In this document: positions 21,250-34,851 of the stretch, one piece after another | How positions within the stretch are numbered: the first letter of the stretch is position 1 | Layout: each line of letters starts with the position of its first letter | Assembly: GCA_010093605.1 (NCBI GenBank) | Contig: MU004203.1 | Location: 450,391 to 514,390 of the forward strand | Reading direction: 5' to 3' | Source: Lophium mytilinum | Taxonomy: Eukaryota; Ascomycota; Dothideomycetes; Mytilinidiales; Mytilinidiaceae | DNA length: 64,000 nucleotides | Translations under genes and position numbers: made by a program | Notes under the pieces: model-generated | What the model was told of the DNA's origin: nothing | What the model saw: the letters and a program-made list of their open reading frames with translations, nothing else | Databases searched by the model: none

Positions 21250-24200
21250 ATGCTTGAGGGACTCGTCGCCAACCTGCTCAACCGCTTTCTGGGCATGTAT
21301 GTTCAGAATTTCGACCCTAAACAGCTGAACGTTGGGATATGGTCTGGAGATGTCAAACTACGCAATCTAGAACTCCGCCGCGAGGCTCTGGACCAGCTCC
21401 ATCTCCCGCTGAACGTCGTCGAAGGACACCTCGGTTCACTCACACTATCAATTCCTTGGTCAAACTTAAGAGGCAAACCACTCAAGGTCAATATCGAGGA
21501 TGTCTACCTTCTGGCAGCGCCGAAGGAAGACGCGGAATATGACGTGGAGGAAGAAGAGCGGCGAGCGCACGCTGTGAAGATGGAGAAGCTTGATAGTGCG
21601 GAGCTATTGAAGGAGAGAAACACCGAGGGCATGAGCCAGGAAGAACAGCAAAAGAACCAAAGTTTCACAGCTAGTATGGTTACTGCTATCGTTGACAATG
21701 TCCAGGTCAGTATCAAGAACATCCACATCCGATACGAGGATTCCATCTCGGACCCCGGCCACCCCTTCGCTCTGGGTATCACCCTCGAGGAGTTCAGCGC
21801 TGTCAGCACCGACGGAAACTGGACCCCGACATTCATACAAGGCTCGTCGAGCTCAACACACAAGCTTGCAACCCTCGGGTCGCTTGCGGTATACTGGGAC
21901 ACAGATACGACGCTCTTGGGCACTGGAAAAGGAAGCCAGGACAAGGACGAGCAAGGCGTTGATCACAGTGATTTCATCGAGAAGTTCCGCGATATGATTG
22001 TTAGGAGCGACAATCCTAAGGTCGGAGACCATCAATTCATCTTGAAGCCTGTTAGCGGACGTGCAGGGCTGGAGATGGACAAGACTGGCAAATCGGACAG
22101 GCCAAAGATGAAGGCTCGCCTGTTATTCGACGAGCTCGGGTTCATCATCGATGAAGATCAGTACCGAGACGCCCTAATGCTTGTGGATCTTTTCCATTAC
22201 TTTATCAGACACCAAGAATACAAGAAGTTTCAACCCAAATCGTCTCCCAAAGAAGACCCTGAAGGCTGGCTGCGGTTTGCTGGAAAGGCTGTCCTCGATA
22301 AAATCCATGACAAGAACCGAAAGTGGAGCTGGGACTACTTCAAGGAGCGTCGAGATGATCGAGTGCGCTACATCGAGCTCTTCAAGAAGAAGAAAAAGGA
22401 AGAGAAGTTGACGCCTGCGGAGATTGAAGAGGAGGACAAACTAGAGAGGAAGCTGACTTACGAAGACCTTCGTTTCTGGCGCTCTCTAGCCCGCAACCAA
22501 CTCCGCAAAGAGAATATCGGCGTCAAGAAACCGCCCCCTAAACAAACGTGGACCCAATGGGCGTGGGGATCCAAACCTCAAGAGCAGGCCGAGGACGATA
22601 CTCAAATGTCCGAGCAACAACGAAAAGAGCTTTACGATGCAATTGATTGGGACGAAAAGAAGAACATCACAGAAGCTGTGGATATGCCAAAAGAGTATGT
22701 TCGGATGGAAGTCAATTTGAGTCTGAGGACTGGCAGCTTTACTCTCAAGAGAGATCCACATGGAAAAAAAACTGAGATTCTGCGGCTGCTGTTTGATTCT
22801 TTCACTACTACGTTCTTGAAGAGGACTGACTCCATGTTCGCTAAAGTCAGCCTTGAGGGAATGAGACTGTACGATGGAACAACCGAGGGCAGCCTCTTTC
22901 CGCAGATCATCACCATCAAAGACGCTCCTCCAATTCCAGACGAGAAGCGTTTCGAGGAACTCAATGACGACGAAACTATGAAAGAGGATGGCGAGGGCGA
23001 GGAAGAAGCTGAAGATCCATTCTTTCAGCTGTCTTTCGAGCAAAACCCTCTTGATGGTAGCGCCGACACTGCTCTTACTATGAAGCTCAAGGGGATGGAA
23101 ATCGTTTACAACCCAATCTTCGTTGTGGAAGTAGCCAAGTTTTTCAAGCCTCCAGAACGACATATGGAGTCTATTGGTGCCCTCATGGAGACTGCTGGTG
23201 CGACAGTAGAAGGTCTCCGACAGCAGACTCGTGCTGGTCTGGAATTTGCACTCACCGAACACAAGACTATCAATGCCCAATTGGATCTTCAAGCACCTCT
23301 AATCATAGTCCCTGATTCCGTCACCGAGAGCTCAAGCATATGTCTCATATTGGACGCAGGTCACGCCAGCGTGACTAGCGAGCTAGTCGACAAAGACACT
23401 ATCCGAGATATCCAGTCGAAACAAAAGCAGCAATACACCGAAGAGGACTTCAAACGACTAGAGGGGTTGATGTACGACAAGTTTTTGTTGAAGCTGGAGT
23501 CTACTCAAGTCCTAATAGGCACTTCCATCGACGAGACTCGTGCCCAGTTGGACGACAATTCGGCTTCCAAAGATCTTCACATTATTGACCGTATCAATAT
23601 GGACTTCAAGATCGAGATTTGTATCGTTCCCAAAGCGTCAGACCTAACCAAATTCCGGATATCCGGCAACCTCCCAGTGCTTCATGCCTCGGTGTCTGAC
23701 GCGAAATATAAGAACATCATGAAGCTCATAGACGTAGCTATTCCCAAATTCGACGATGATGAGCCAACCAAAGAGGTCCTTGATGGAGCCAAGGGACCAT
23801 CGAATCTCAAACCTACAAGCCAAGGGCGGGACGAAGGACCATTGGGTCGCGCGAGGTCAAAGTCTTTCCAATTTGCAGCTCAAGAGCATGCGCTCGTCAT
23901 GGACGAGGAGGGCGATGGTTCTGGCGACGAAAAGTTCGAGAAAGCGACCGAGAGCAAGTCTCCTGCCGAAGCTGCTTCTCACCAGCGGAACTTCGAATTC
24001 AACTTCACTGTGGACAAGCTCCAAGGCTCCTTGTATAGATCTGACCCCGAAGGGAAAAAGCCAGATCAGCTACTGGTCGAGCTCATTGCGGAACACTTTT
24101 TTCTGGAGTTTTACCAAGCACCCTTCGAAATGGCTGCCGAAGTTCGCCTCAAAACTCTTGCCGTGGAAGATCATGTCGAGGAAAATCCTCTCCCTGAATT

Positions 24201-27200
24201 CCGCAACATCATTTCCTCGGAGGACTCGGACTCATCCACGCAAAAGGACCTGTTCCAAGTCAAATTCTTCAAGATCAACAAAGACTCCCCTGAATTCATG
24301 TCAATGTACGAGGGAATCGCGACCAACCTAGACGTATCGGTTTCAACCATCAATCTGATCGTTACGCGGAAGACATTGCTGACTTTGCTCGACTTCGTGC
24401 TAATAACTTTCACAAACCCAGGGGCAGAGCCAGACCAGAAGCAAGCAACCATCAATGAAGTGGAACAGCAGCAAGTGACTCAGGCATCACCTGAAGATCC
24501 AGACAAAATTCGCATCAAAGCTGATTTGAAGCGAATTGCTGTCATTCTCAACAACGACGGAATTCGGCTCGCAACTTTGAGTTTGAACTCTGGCAATGTT
24601 GGAATCTTCTTATCAGGGAAGTCTATGCGCATTGGTGGTAGACTCGGAAACCTGAATCTTGTTGACGATATCAACCAAGGCGTGTCCGCAGAATCATCTC
24701 TTCGCCAACTCGTCACGATCGAAGGGAAGGATCTCGCTGACTTTAGCTATGAGACATTCGATGAGGAGTCCGAAGCATACCCGGGCTATGACTCGTCCAT
24801 AATACTGAAAGCTGGGTCTATTAAGATCAACTTCCTTACAGAGCCATTCCGGAAGATCATGGAGTTCGCCGTCAAATTTGGCAAAATGCAGGCCATCTTC
24901 AACGCTGCTCGTCAAGCAGCTGCAAACCAAGCGAGCCAAATTCAGGAGAGAGCCAACAAGATGCATTTCGACATTGTCATCAGCACGCCCATTGTGGTAT
25001 TCCCTAGAATGGTCATCAGTGACAAGGCCGACCGAGACACTTTGACGGCGAATCTGGGAGAGATCTATGCGAAGAACAAATTTGTGCCGGTGGACGATTC
25101 TAAGTCTTCTGATGTCGCAAACAAGCTATCAGCCGGTATCAGGCATATCAAGCTGACATCTAACCTGCATTATGGAGATGACCAGTCCGAAGAGCTTCAG
25201 CTGATCGACAAAGTTGACCTAGACTTCAACCTTACCATGATCGACCACAAACCCGGATTAGAAAGACCAGACCTTGAAATCGAGGGCTCAATGTCGGACC
25301 TGAATCTCAAGCTTACACAAGAGCAGATGAAGCTCATGTTGGAGCTTGCTAGGTCTGTCCCGGCAGCCTTCGCTACCGAATCGGACGACGTTATAGAAGA
25401 TGATTTGCAGAACGAGCTACCAGATTCCACAACAGAGACTGCCAAAGTCATCACGGACGAGGAACCAGACTCGAAAGAGGACACTGGAGAGGTCGTCTCG
25501 AGCCAAGGCCCTGAGTTGCACACTGGCGATGACAAGTGGACCAAACTTGATTTCATCTTCAAGGTCGGCACTATTGGATTAGAGCTCATCAAGGCTAAAG
25601 AAGACGAACCTGTCGGAGATCTCGAAGCAGCAAGCCTGTCTAAGTTCTCTCTTAACGACACGAATGTCAAGCTACGCATGATTAGCGATGGTGCTCTGGA
25701 GGCCGAACTCGTTGTTCAGTCTTTTACTATCAAAGACAGCCGCACCCAAGAAACCAACAAGTTCCGCAAGATCATGTCTCTCATTAACAACGACGTCAAG
25801 CAGCAGTTCATGGCTAGCGTATCGATTTCTGGGGGGACCGAGAAGAACTTGATTGCAATTCTCACTATCGACAGCCCGCGAGTGATTCTGGCTCTCGATT
25901 ATCTTTTTGCTCTCCAATCGTTCATCACCTCAGGCCTGGAGACCGAGGAACCCCTGGCGATTGAGGAGGAGTCGGAAGATGATGGTCACGATGCTGATAG
26001 TACTTTGAGTGCGAATTCAGGAGACCTTGCTAAGCCCACACGTGATGTCACAATCGAGTCTGCTGGGGACGAAGATTCCGGGATGAATATCTCATTCCGA
26101 GTCAATCTCGTGGACGCGCAAGTAGTGCTGATTGCCAATCCTGCCATCACTAGCTCCGAGGCCATTGTACTGGGCACGAAGCAAGTTCTCGTTTCAAAAC
26201 AGCAAGCTATGACTCTGCAAGTAGACAAAGTTGGGATGTTCCTTTGCCGCATGGACAAATTCGACGACAGTAGACTGAGGATTCTCGATGACTTCAGCAT
26301 CCAGACGTCTCTGGACATGCGGTCTCAAGGCACAAAATCATCCCTTACCAGCATCAGCGTCGACATTGAGCCTCTTGTGCTTCGGTTGTCGCTTCGAGAT
26401 ATTTTGCTTGCCATGCAAATCGTCAGCCGGGCCTCCGAAATGTCAGCCAAGGACGAAGAGAAGCCAGGTAGCCAGGAGCCACAGAAGATGAAGGAAATCG
26501 CTTCCGGTACTATGGCAAAGTCTGCGAAGGGAACATCTGTAAAGAAGTCGGCCAAGGCGATTTCTACTACGAAAACCGCAAAGCGATCTAGCCGTCAAGG
26601 TCCACCAGAACCACCGCCACGACCAACCAGTTCAGCTGTCATCAAGCGCGAGGAAATGAAAGTCAATATCGAGGGAATCCGCGTTGTCCTTATTGGTGAC
26701 CTCCATGAGCTTCCTATGCTGGATTGGAGAGTGAAGAGATTTGGCGTCGAGGTCAGAGACTGGTCCGGAGCAATGACAGCCGACACTAGTCTGGAGACCT
26801 TGTTCAACATCTACAACTTCTCCAAATCCGCTTGGGAGCCTCTTGTTGAGCCCTGGCAACTAGGGTTCCACATGTCGAAAGAACAGAATCCTGACAAACT
26901 CTCTGTTGAGCTCTACTCAAGAAAGTCCTTGGAGTTGACTGTAACATCTGCCACGATTGCACTTGCTTCAAAATCTGCAGATTTCCTCACCTCGGAAGAA
27001 GACATCTTGTCCAAGCCCAGAGGTACCGATGCGCCTTACAGAATTCGCAATTACACAGGCTTCGACATTAATGTCTGGTCTGAAGCTCGAGATGATCAAG
27101 AAGGTTATGCAGCTAAACTTGCCGACGGAGAAGAACAACCCTGGCGCTTCGAAGATCCTTCGGCTACCAGAGAAAGCTTGTCAGCAGAAGGAGCTACTGG

Positions 27201-30200
27201 TGTCGTAGGCATCAAACTTGAAGGCAGCGGCTTTGACAGCCTTGCCCGCATTCCGGTACATCGCGAAGGCGAACAGCTCTACAATCTCAAACCGAAGAAG
27301 GACCGGGTACAGCATCGACTTCTCGCGGAGGTGAGCCTCGGAGCAGACAATGTGAAGTATATTACTTTCCGGTCTCCTCTCCTTGTGGAGAACAACACGC
27401 AAATCCCTATAGAGCTTGGTGTCTTCAGCTCAGAAGAGGGCCATCTGCTTAAGATCGAGAAGATTGCACCAGGTGATGCGAGGCCTGCTCCAGTAGGCTC
27501 AGCATACATGCACTCCCTGGTGATTCGTCCAGATCAAGGGTTTGGGTATACATGGTCGAATGAGCGCCTCTTCTGGAAAGACCTCCTCAAGAGACCGACT
27601 CGCACCATTACTTGCCGTGGCGAGCAAGACGATACATCACCGCCATTCTACTTCCAGATGCACGCCGCTTTTGACAAGAAAGACCCGTTAACAAGGTAAG
27701 TACCTCAAGTATCTTTTCAAGTATTCTCCAAATGCTGACCTATGAAGCGTCTATCCCTATATGCGAATCCGACTTGCTGCTCCCATTGAGGTCCAGAACT
27801 TACTCCCTTATGACTTCAAGTACCGCATTTATGACGGCAATACTAAGAAGGACTGGACAAACTTCCTTCGTAAAGGCGGGGTTAGCCCGGTTCATGTCGT
27901 TGAATTGTCACATCTGCTTTTGTTGAGCGTAGACATGCAAGACACGCCTTTCAAGCCTAGCAAGTTCGGTATCATCAACTCCACCGATCGGGAGAATTTC
28001 CGGCGTGAGAAGACCCTGGAGGTCAAAGATAGCGATGACTTGACCCTCCATCTTAAGATGCACTTCTAGTAAGCCTCCCTTTACTTCCGAGCTGTCCTCG
28101 ACTGACCACTTGTAGCAACATTCCCGATGGAGGTGGGTCTTTCAAGGTCACCATTTACAGTCCATATGTCATCCTGAACAGGACTGGTCTGGAGCTTGAC
28201 GTACGCGGAAAACAATTCCTTGGGCAAGCGAAAGCCGCTGCCGGTCAGAGTGTCTTTGCGAACAGTGACAACGATGCACAAAAACCGATGCCCTTCATGT
28301 TCTCGTTCTCAACCGATGACAAGAAGAACCGAGCCCTTATCAAAGTTGGAGAAGCCAATTGGAGCAAACCTCAGAGTTTCGATGCTATCGGCAGTACATA
28401 TGCCGTTACGCTGCCAGCTTCCACTGCGAGGTCGGAAATGCATATTGGAATCACGGTGGATGAGGGCGAGGGCAAGGTAAGTTCACATCATTCCAGTATC
28501 AGCAAAGATTAGTACTAATTCGATCGCAGTACAACTTGAGCAAAGTCGTCACTATTGCGCCTCGTTTCATTCTCAAGAACAAGATGACAGAGGATCTAAA
28601 CATTCGGGAACCTGGATCATCAGAATGGCTACCTCTGAAGCACGGCGAACTTCTACCTCTTAGATTCCTGAAACAAGGCTCCAACCCGCAATTGTGCCTA
28701 TGCTACCCTGGGGTCAACAACCAGTGGTCCTCGCCATTCAACATATCAAATGTCGGCAATGTTCATGTCAAACTTTCCAAAGCAGGCCAGCGGCAAAAAC
28801 TAATTCGAGTCGATGTTCTCATGGAACATGCCACCATATTCCTTCACGTGAGCGTCGAGACCAAGCACTGGCCGTTCTCCATGCGAAATGAGAGCGATCA
28901 GGAGTTCCTCTACTGGCAAACCAATCCCAACGTTGAGGAAGACGAGGATGATCGAGGCTCTGGATTCCGACCTATCCGGTACCGCCTCCCTCCGCGAAGC
29001 ATCATGTCATATGCATGGGACTTCCCCGCTGCAAAGAACAAGGAGATCGTGCTAAGCGCTAATGGACGCGAGCGACACGTCAAACTCGCCGAGATTGGCA
29101 ATCTGATCCCTTTCAAAGTGCCCCCAGCGCAAGGATCTACGCGCCAAAAGGTCATTGATCTCAATGTGGTTGCGAAGGGCCCAACGCAGACCTTTGTGCT
29201 GTCCAACTTCAAGCAATCCAAGAGCTTGTACAAACAGAAGTCTGGATCTGCTTCCCAGTCAACTACTGGCGGCTTCGAGGTTAAAGAAATGGATACCGAC
29301 GTAACCTTCAAAGCGCAACTACGCTTCGCTGGTATTGGTATCTCGCTGATTAACCGACAATTGCGCGAGCTCATTTATCTCACTCTCCGAGACATTGAAA
29401 TCAAATACTCCGACTCTCCCCTATACCAGACTCTGAATACCACTGTCAAATGGATCCAGATCGACAACCAACTATATGGAGGAATTTTCCCCATCATCTT
29501 CTATCCCAGTGTTGTTCCGAAGACTGGGAAAGAGATGGAAGCGCATCCGATCTTCCAGACAAACATCACACGTGTTAAGGACGACTCTTATGGGGTGCTG
29601 TACATCAAATATTTCACGTTCTTGCTTCAACAGATGACGCTGGAAATCGACGAAGATTTCATATTCGCCATGCTGGACTTCACGAAGATACCCGGAGCCT
29701 CTTGGTCTGAGGAGAAAGAAGGCAAATTGTGCGACGACAATCTCGAGATCCCGGAACCGGCCCAGGAGCAGACGGGCCAAGATGTCTACTTCGAGCTTCT
29801 CCATCTTCAGCCGATGCAGATCGATCTGTCTTTCGTCCGGACGGAACGCATCAACGCTGAGGATACTATGACATCGAACAACCCCTTCATGTTTGCCGTC
29901 AACGTTCTCACAATGTCCATCGGCAATGTCAATGATGCACCCGTAAGATACAACGCGCTTATGCTTGAGAACGCTCGAGTCTCATCAGAAGCTCTGATTG
30001 CCAACATCAAGAACCACTACGTCCAAGAGAGTCTCCGACAAGTCCATATCGTTCTCGGCTCCGCTGATTTCCTTGGAAACCCCGTTGGCTTGTTCACAAA
30101 CATTAGCTCTGGCGTGGCAGATATCTTCTACGAGCCTTATCAAGGTCTTGTCGCGTCTGATAGGCCCCAAGATCTCGGTATCGGTATTGCCAAAGGCGCA

Positions 30201-30998
30201 TCCAGCTTCGTCAAGAAGTCTGTGTTCGGGTTCTCGGACAGTATGGCGAAATTTACTGGGAGCATGTCGAAGGGTCTTGCTGCAGCCACTATGGACAAGG
30301 AATTCCAAGACCAGAGGCGCATGTCCCGGAACAGGAACCGACCGAAGCATGCCTTGTACGGTATCACCTCTGGTGGCAACGCTTTCGCTAGCAGTCTGGC
30401 TAGCGGCATCGGAGGTCTCGCGCGTCATCCCATCCAAGGGGCTGAGAAGGAAGGTGTTGCCGGCTTCGTAAAAGGCGTCGGCAAAGGGCTCTTCGGTCTC
30501 CCTACTAAAGCTGCCATCGGCGCCTTCGACCTCGCCTCCAACATGGCCGAGGGCGTGCGCAATACCACCACTGTCTTTGACCAAGAAGGCCTCGACCGTG
30601 TTCGCCTCACCCGATTCATCGGCCAAGACGGCGTTGTGCGTCCTTACAGCCAACGCGAGGCGCTCGGTCAGTTCTGGCTCAAGACTCTCGACAATGGGAA
30701 ATACTTCAACGAGGACTACCTAGCCCACCTCGAGATCTCGGGCAAGGATATGCTGGTTATGCTCACGTACAACGGTATTATGCTCGTACGGACGAAGAAG
30801 CTGCAGACGGAGTGGGATGTCCCGCTCAAGGATATCCAGACTATCTCGAAGGAGCGGACTGGAATGAGTATCACGCTCAAGGGTGGTACGAATGGGCCGT
30901 TCATTCCAGTGGGCGATGAGAGTTCAAGGAATTGGTTCTACAAGCAGGTTGCTGTGGCGGTCAATGCTTATAATGATAAGTATAATGCTAAAGGGTAA
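21250..30998 (+). CDS. VPS13: VPS13 bridge-type lipid transfer protein
   Basis: A very large protein that forms a hydrophobic groove carrying phospholipids between membranes (ER, mitochondria, vacuole, prospore membrane). Exons 21250-27695, 27748-28068, 28116-28476 and 28530-30998 give 3198 residues, close to yeast Vps13 (3144). The start is firm: MLEGLVANLLNRFLGMYVQN opens the chorein_N domain (about 1-115). The acidic, repetitive middle forms the groove. The adaptor-binding VAB/SHR-BD region starts near 1925 (YRIRNYTGFDINVWSE). The C-terminal ATG2_C-like helices lie around 2850-3050 (NPVGLFTNISSGVADIFYEP) and a PH-like domain at about 3110-3190. Three introns of 47-53 bp, all clustered in the VAB-coding part, have clean GT...AG ends. 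No break seen. Confidence 0.97.
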
Positions 30999-31614
30999 AG
31001 GGGAAATGGCAATGGAAAATTGGGCTGGGATTCAGGCAGAAGGTTTATGAGGCTTTAGATTGTACGACGGGTTCTTGTGTATTCTTTGGGAATGATTCTC
31101 TTCTTCCTCTTATCTCTTTTTCTTCCTTATGAGTGGGTTGGAAGGGCATTTGAGCGTTTTGAGCAATATAAAACGTGTTTTCTTTCCTCAGCCGGCCTTC
31201 CGGTATGCGACCTCACTCTAAGGTTAATCGAGTCACGTGATTATATGGTTGGCCTGCACTCACTACGACTTCATGGGATATACAAGATGGAGTCACACAA
31301 AAGGAAAGGTAAGACAAGATTGTATGATAAGTATGACAAAATCGTTCAGTACTGATGATGAGTACAGTAGTATCGTCCTTCTAATGATACAGAACATTCC
31401 TACCCCCAGCAGGGTGGTGTATCTGTACCACATCCAAGCCATCCAATATCAATTAAATTCTCCAGTATGCGTGACGTGTGCTAACATCTTCTTCTTCTAG
31501 AACACCTTGACCAAGCTCGGGCATATAAAAAATACGAAATACGTCGAACGGCATATCAATGACGGTCGACCTCCACTTCTCTTCCTTCCATTCGTTTCCA
31601 GAGCCGGATCTCGT
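30999..31614. other. Convergent intergenic region after VPS13
   Basis: AT-rich 3' flank with a CACGTGATTAT box near 31235. No gene recognised. Confidence 0.4.
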
Positions 31615-32706
31615 CTACCGCCGACCCCGATACTTTGCATTTGGTTTGAAATCCCTGGAGTCGCTCTTCCTGTGTGTCAGCCACTCCAAGATGTAGGCGA
31701 CACCAATGATGAAGACCACGACCCGCACTGCCCAAGGGATGGTGATGGTCCTTTTTTGGGCTACCGACGTCTGGTCATGTGGCACACCGCTCATCGATGG
31801 CTGAACCGGCACCGATACTGGAGCTGATTGGACGTCCCCCTGACCCTGGGTTACTGGCGCAGGTGTAGACTCCCTCCGAGCGGTCTCCTCTCGTGACTTT
31901 TCAATCTGCATAGTCGTGGCATTAGGATCCTCTATTCCATTCCCTTCTTCTTGTCGCATTGAGAACGAATCAATCACTCCCCGTCTCAAAGAAACACGGG
32001 CTGGAGCTTCCTGGACACTCCCGTCTGGCCGTGGCTGAACCGGATCCTTGAACATTTCCCCCTCTTCTTCAAAGCGGGACCAATCGTGCATAAATTTGCC
32101 GGATCCAGGCCTCCTTCCCGCCAAAGGAACGCGGGTTCTTTCATTAATCCTCTCGTTTTTCTTCGCCTCTTCGTCCACGTCGTCCGACGAGTTCGAATTG
32201 GCAGGTGACCCCAGGGGGGCACATGTTCGCTCCCCAGGTGGGGCATCGAGGATGGGACGCCACTCGATGTCGCCGAAGGAAACCCTTCGTTGAGGTCGCG
32301 GTGTGTCCGGGTTTTCGTCCGAGCTGCGAAGGATACTAACGACCCGAGGAGCCCTGGATTTTCGACGACGTGCGGGCTGGACATGGTCCAGTACAATTCC
32401 AGCTTCGACTCCCCCATCTTCTTCCTCAGGAAAGGGGTAAATTTGGGAGCGACCTGATCTGCGCTTCCGTTGTGGTGGTGTACTGGACGCTTGAACAACG
32501 ACTGGATGGTGCTGCGAGGACCCCGCTGGAGTGGCCCTGTTGGCTGTTCGGGGAGGTGGTGTCGGAGGTGGCAGCCCTCTTAGTTCTTCCGCTATCCTAC
32601 GCGTTTGTGGCATCTGTGCCAGTTCATCCGCCCTGGCCTGTCGCCTTTGCGCCTCCTCCTCCTCCGCCTTCGCGACCTTCGCCTGTGCTCGGGTCGAAGG
32701 GGCCAT
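31615..32706 (-). CDS. Unknown protein with a single C-terminal membrane segment
   Basis: An intronless frame of 363 residues. I do not recognise a family. The first ~40 residues are a charged helix (KAEEEEAQRRQARADE). The middle is disordered and rich in Pro, Ser, Arg and Glu, with basic patches (QRKRRSGRS, ARRRKSRAP) that could act as nuclear localisation signals. One hydrophobic helix (IPWAVRVVVFIIGVAYILEW, about 322-342) is followed by about 20 basic residues. That layout suggests a tail-anchored or inner-nuclear-membrane protein, which is inference. SFGDIEWRPI near 145 looks like a conserved short motif. Confidence 0.6.
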   Translation of the reverse strand: MAPSTRAQAKVAKAEEEEAQRRQARADELAQMPQTRRIAEELRGLPPPTPPPRTANRATPAGSSQHHPVVVQASSTPPQRKRRSGRSQIYPFPEEEDGGVEAGIVLDHVQPARRRKSRAPRVVSILRSSDENPDTPRPQRRVSFGDIEWRPILDAPPGERTCAPLGSPANSNSSDDVDEEAKKNERINERTRVPLAGRRPGSGKFMHDWSRFEEEGEMFKDPVQPRPDGSVQEAPARVSLRRGVIDSFSMRQEEGNGIEDPNATTMQIEKSREETARRESTPAPVTQGQGDVQSAPVSVPVQPSMSGVPHDQTSVAQKRTITIPWAVRVVVFIIGVAYILEWLTHRKSDSRDFKPNAKYRGRR

Positions 32707-33881
32707 CTGGTCGCTTGAAGTGGACGAGTATCTGTCAAAGTTGTCTGACTGTGGAGAATGCCAAGCTCGTTGTAGTTGAGGCTCGGTCGAGGTGTGTGGT
32801 GGATGGTCAAGAGATGGTGTGCTGACAGTCAGTGTCGGGGACGCAAGTCAGACGGTGGTGGGAGATATCAGAAAGGCTCCAGCACCACAGAGAGAGTGGT
32901 TTATAAATGGTCAGAATCACTGGCACGTGATTGGCGAGTATCTTTGTTTACACTTGTCGCGCGGAACATTCACAGGTGCCAGAGGAGTGCTTCAGTGCGT
33001 CCGGATACCTCATCGCAAAGCTTATACAGACGGTGAACGCCTCAGGAACAATGCAGGGGCCTATGGCACCTACAAGAAGAAAGGGGAGCAAAAGAGGGGT
33101 TCGGGAGAGAGCATAGCGATCAAATTTCAGGACCGTCATGCTCTGGGTAGACTCTGGATGGGAGAGATTGAGGTCCGGGAGTCAGCACCACCATAGGCTG
33201 CCGTTTTCTCTATCGTTTTCGTCCTTGTTCACAGTCTCTTCTTTCTCTTCACTCTCCTCCCCATCTTGGAGAAGTTAGGGAAGGAAAAGAAGCTCTTCCT
33301 CATCGTTATGCTCAATATCTGCTAAAGTGCTTGAAGTGTAATGCCATCAGGCGTCGGCTTCGCTTTGATGACTTCACAAAGTAGAGCAGCGGAGCTGAGT
33401 GACGTGGGTATATGTGTTCATTGTTTCATTGTAAAGCGAGTATGAGATGCTGGCGCGTTAAGGGAGTATGGAAAATAGTTGGAGGTGTAGTTGCACAATA
33501 ATTAAATGGTTCAGTACGAAAGAAGGCAGATAGGACGGCGAAACCAAATCTTTATGATGCTCGATGGAGGAGCAAGCTGCAAGGCGTAAGCAAGCAATTT
33601 GATGCTAGGCAGTCGACAATCAGTTTGGCAATTTAGGGCAACAATTAGTTGACTGTCTAAATCAGTATAGAGGAGATCCCAGACCTTGTTTAACAGGGCG
33701 TAAGTCGAGTTGCTTCAAAAATGCAGGAGTCAAAGAGGCATTTACTCCTATTTGTGTAATTATCGTCACCACAAAGCATATTCATTACCTCCACTTTCTC
33801 GCCGCCTACTCAAACACCTCTTTCCTTCTCTCTCCCTTACTTCAAGTCATTACTCATTCTTCTAATATCTATCATGCCCAC
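32707..33881. other. Intergenic region
   Basis: About 1.2 kb. The left part is upstream of the unknown membrane protein gene, with a CACGTGATTGG box near 32923. The right part is AT-rich and flanks the carbonic anhydrase 3' end. No gene seen. Confidence 0.4.
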
Positions 33882-34851
33882 TCAACACCAGAACGGCGCA
33901 AACTCCTCCATCTCCTTCCAAAACCCCTCGTCAATCCCCAAGAACTCCTCCGGAAGCCGCTCCAGCCTACAATACCGCATTCATTAACACATCTCCCTCA
34001 CACAAATACTTCGGGAGTGCGAAGGTCCCACTCACTTCACCTCAGTCAATTGCCCGGTCAGGATATCCAGGTTGAATCCCACAATGGTCAGTGTTTTGGA
34101 GATGAGCGGCGAGGCGCGTAGGAGGGCGATGTCTTGGCGGATGGACTCGTCAACACTGCCATGGCAATTGAGTCAGCGGTGTGATCGAGAGAGGCGCGAA
34201 AAGGTACAAGGCAAGGAGCTTACTTTGTGATCTCTCCGAACTTCATCCGGTCGATCTCTTTGCTGAGTTGCGGCGCGCGCTCTTTGAGCATTTTGCGGAC
34301 GCCGGAGTCGGGCATGTGAGTCATACCACAGTCTGTAACCGTTAGTAATGAGACCATGGGAGGAGGAGAGGGAGAGAGGTTGGCACACCAGTGTGATGCA
34401 CGATAATCACCGTGTCGGTGTTCCCTATAGCGTCGAGAGCGGCGAGGGAGCGGAGAGCGTCGGAGGCACGGCCACCTGCGTTGCGGATGACGGCTGCGAC
34501 TATAGGGATGTTATTAGATGGTTGTTGGGGAAAGAAGAAAAGGAGAATTTACCTCCTCGTCCGAAGTCGAAGTATTGCTCGGGGATGACGCGGGGATCAG
34601 AGCAAGAGACTGAAGATCGTGAGTCAAGCTCTTTGCAATGAAGAAAGGGGTGGACGGGAGGATTTACTTATGACAGTGCCGCCTGGTCCTCCAGGTGTAT
34701 GGAGGCGTTTTGAGACATCTGCGATGAAAGGGGGTGCGAGGGCAACGTTGAAGCCCCTGATAGCATTCGTCAGTATCCTAAAAACGATCCACGATAGAGG
34801 CAGAACATACTTGTTTCGCTCGAGTAGGTTGGCGATTTTTTCTGAAGCCAT
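33882..34851 (-). CDS. Beta-class carbonic anhydrase (small type)
   Basis: A zinc enzyme that hydrates CO2 to bicarbonate. Seven short exons: 34851-34811, 34756-34668, 34609-34553, 34499-34389, 34332-34224, 34155-34036 and 33966-33882, total 203 residues. All joins keep frame and rebuild conserved blocks. The zinc site is complete: Cys46, Asp48 and Arg50 in SCSDPRVIPEQYF, then His98 and Cys101 in VHHTDCGMTH. VIRNAGGRASDALRSL follows the family. No transit peptide is seen. The short form resembles fungal beta-CA-like proteins, some of which are poorly active, so activity is likely but not certain. The gene is split more than any other in the window. Confidence 0.88.
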
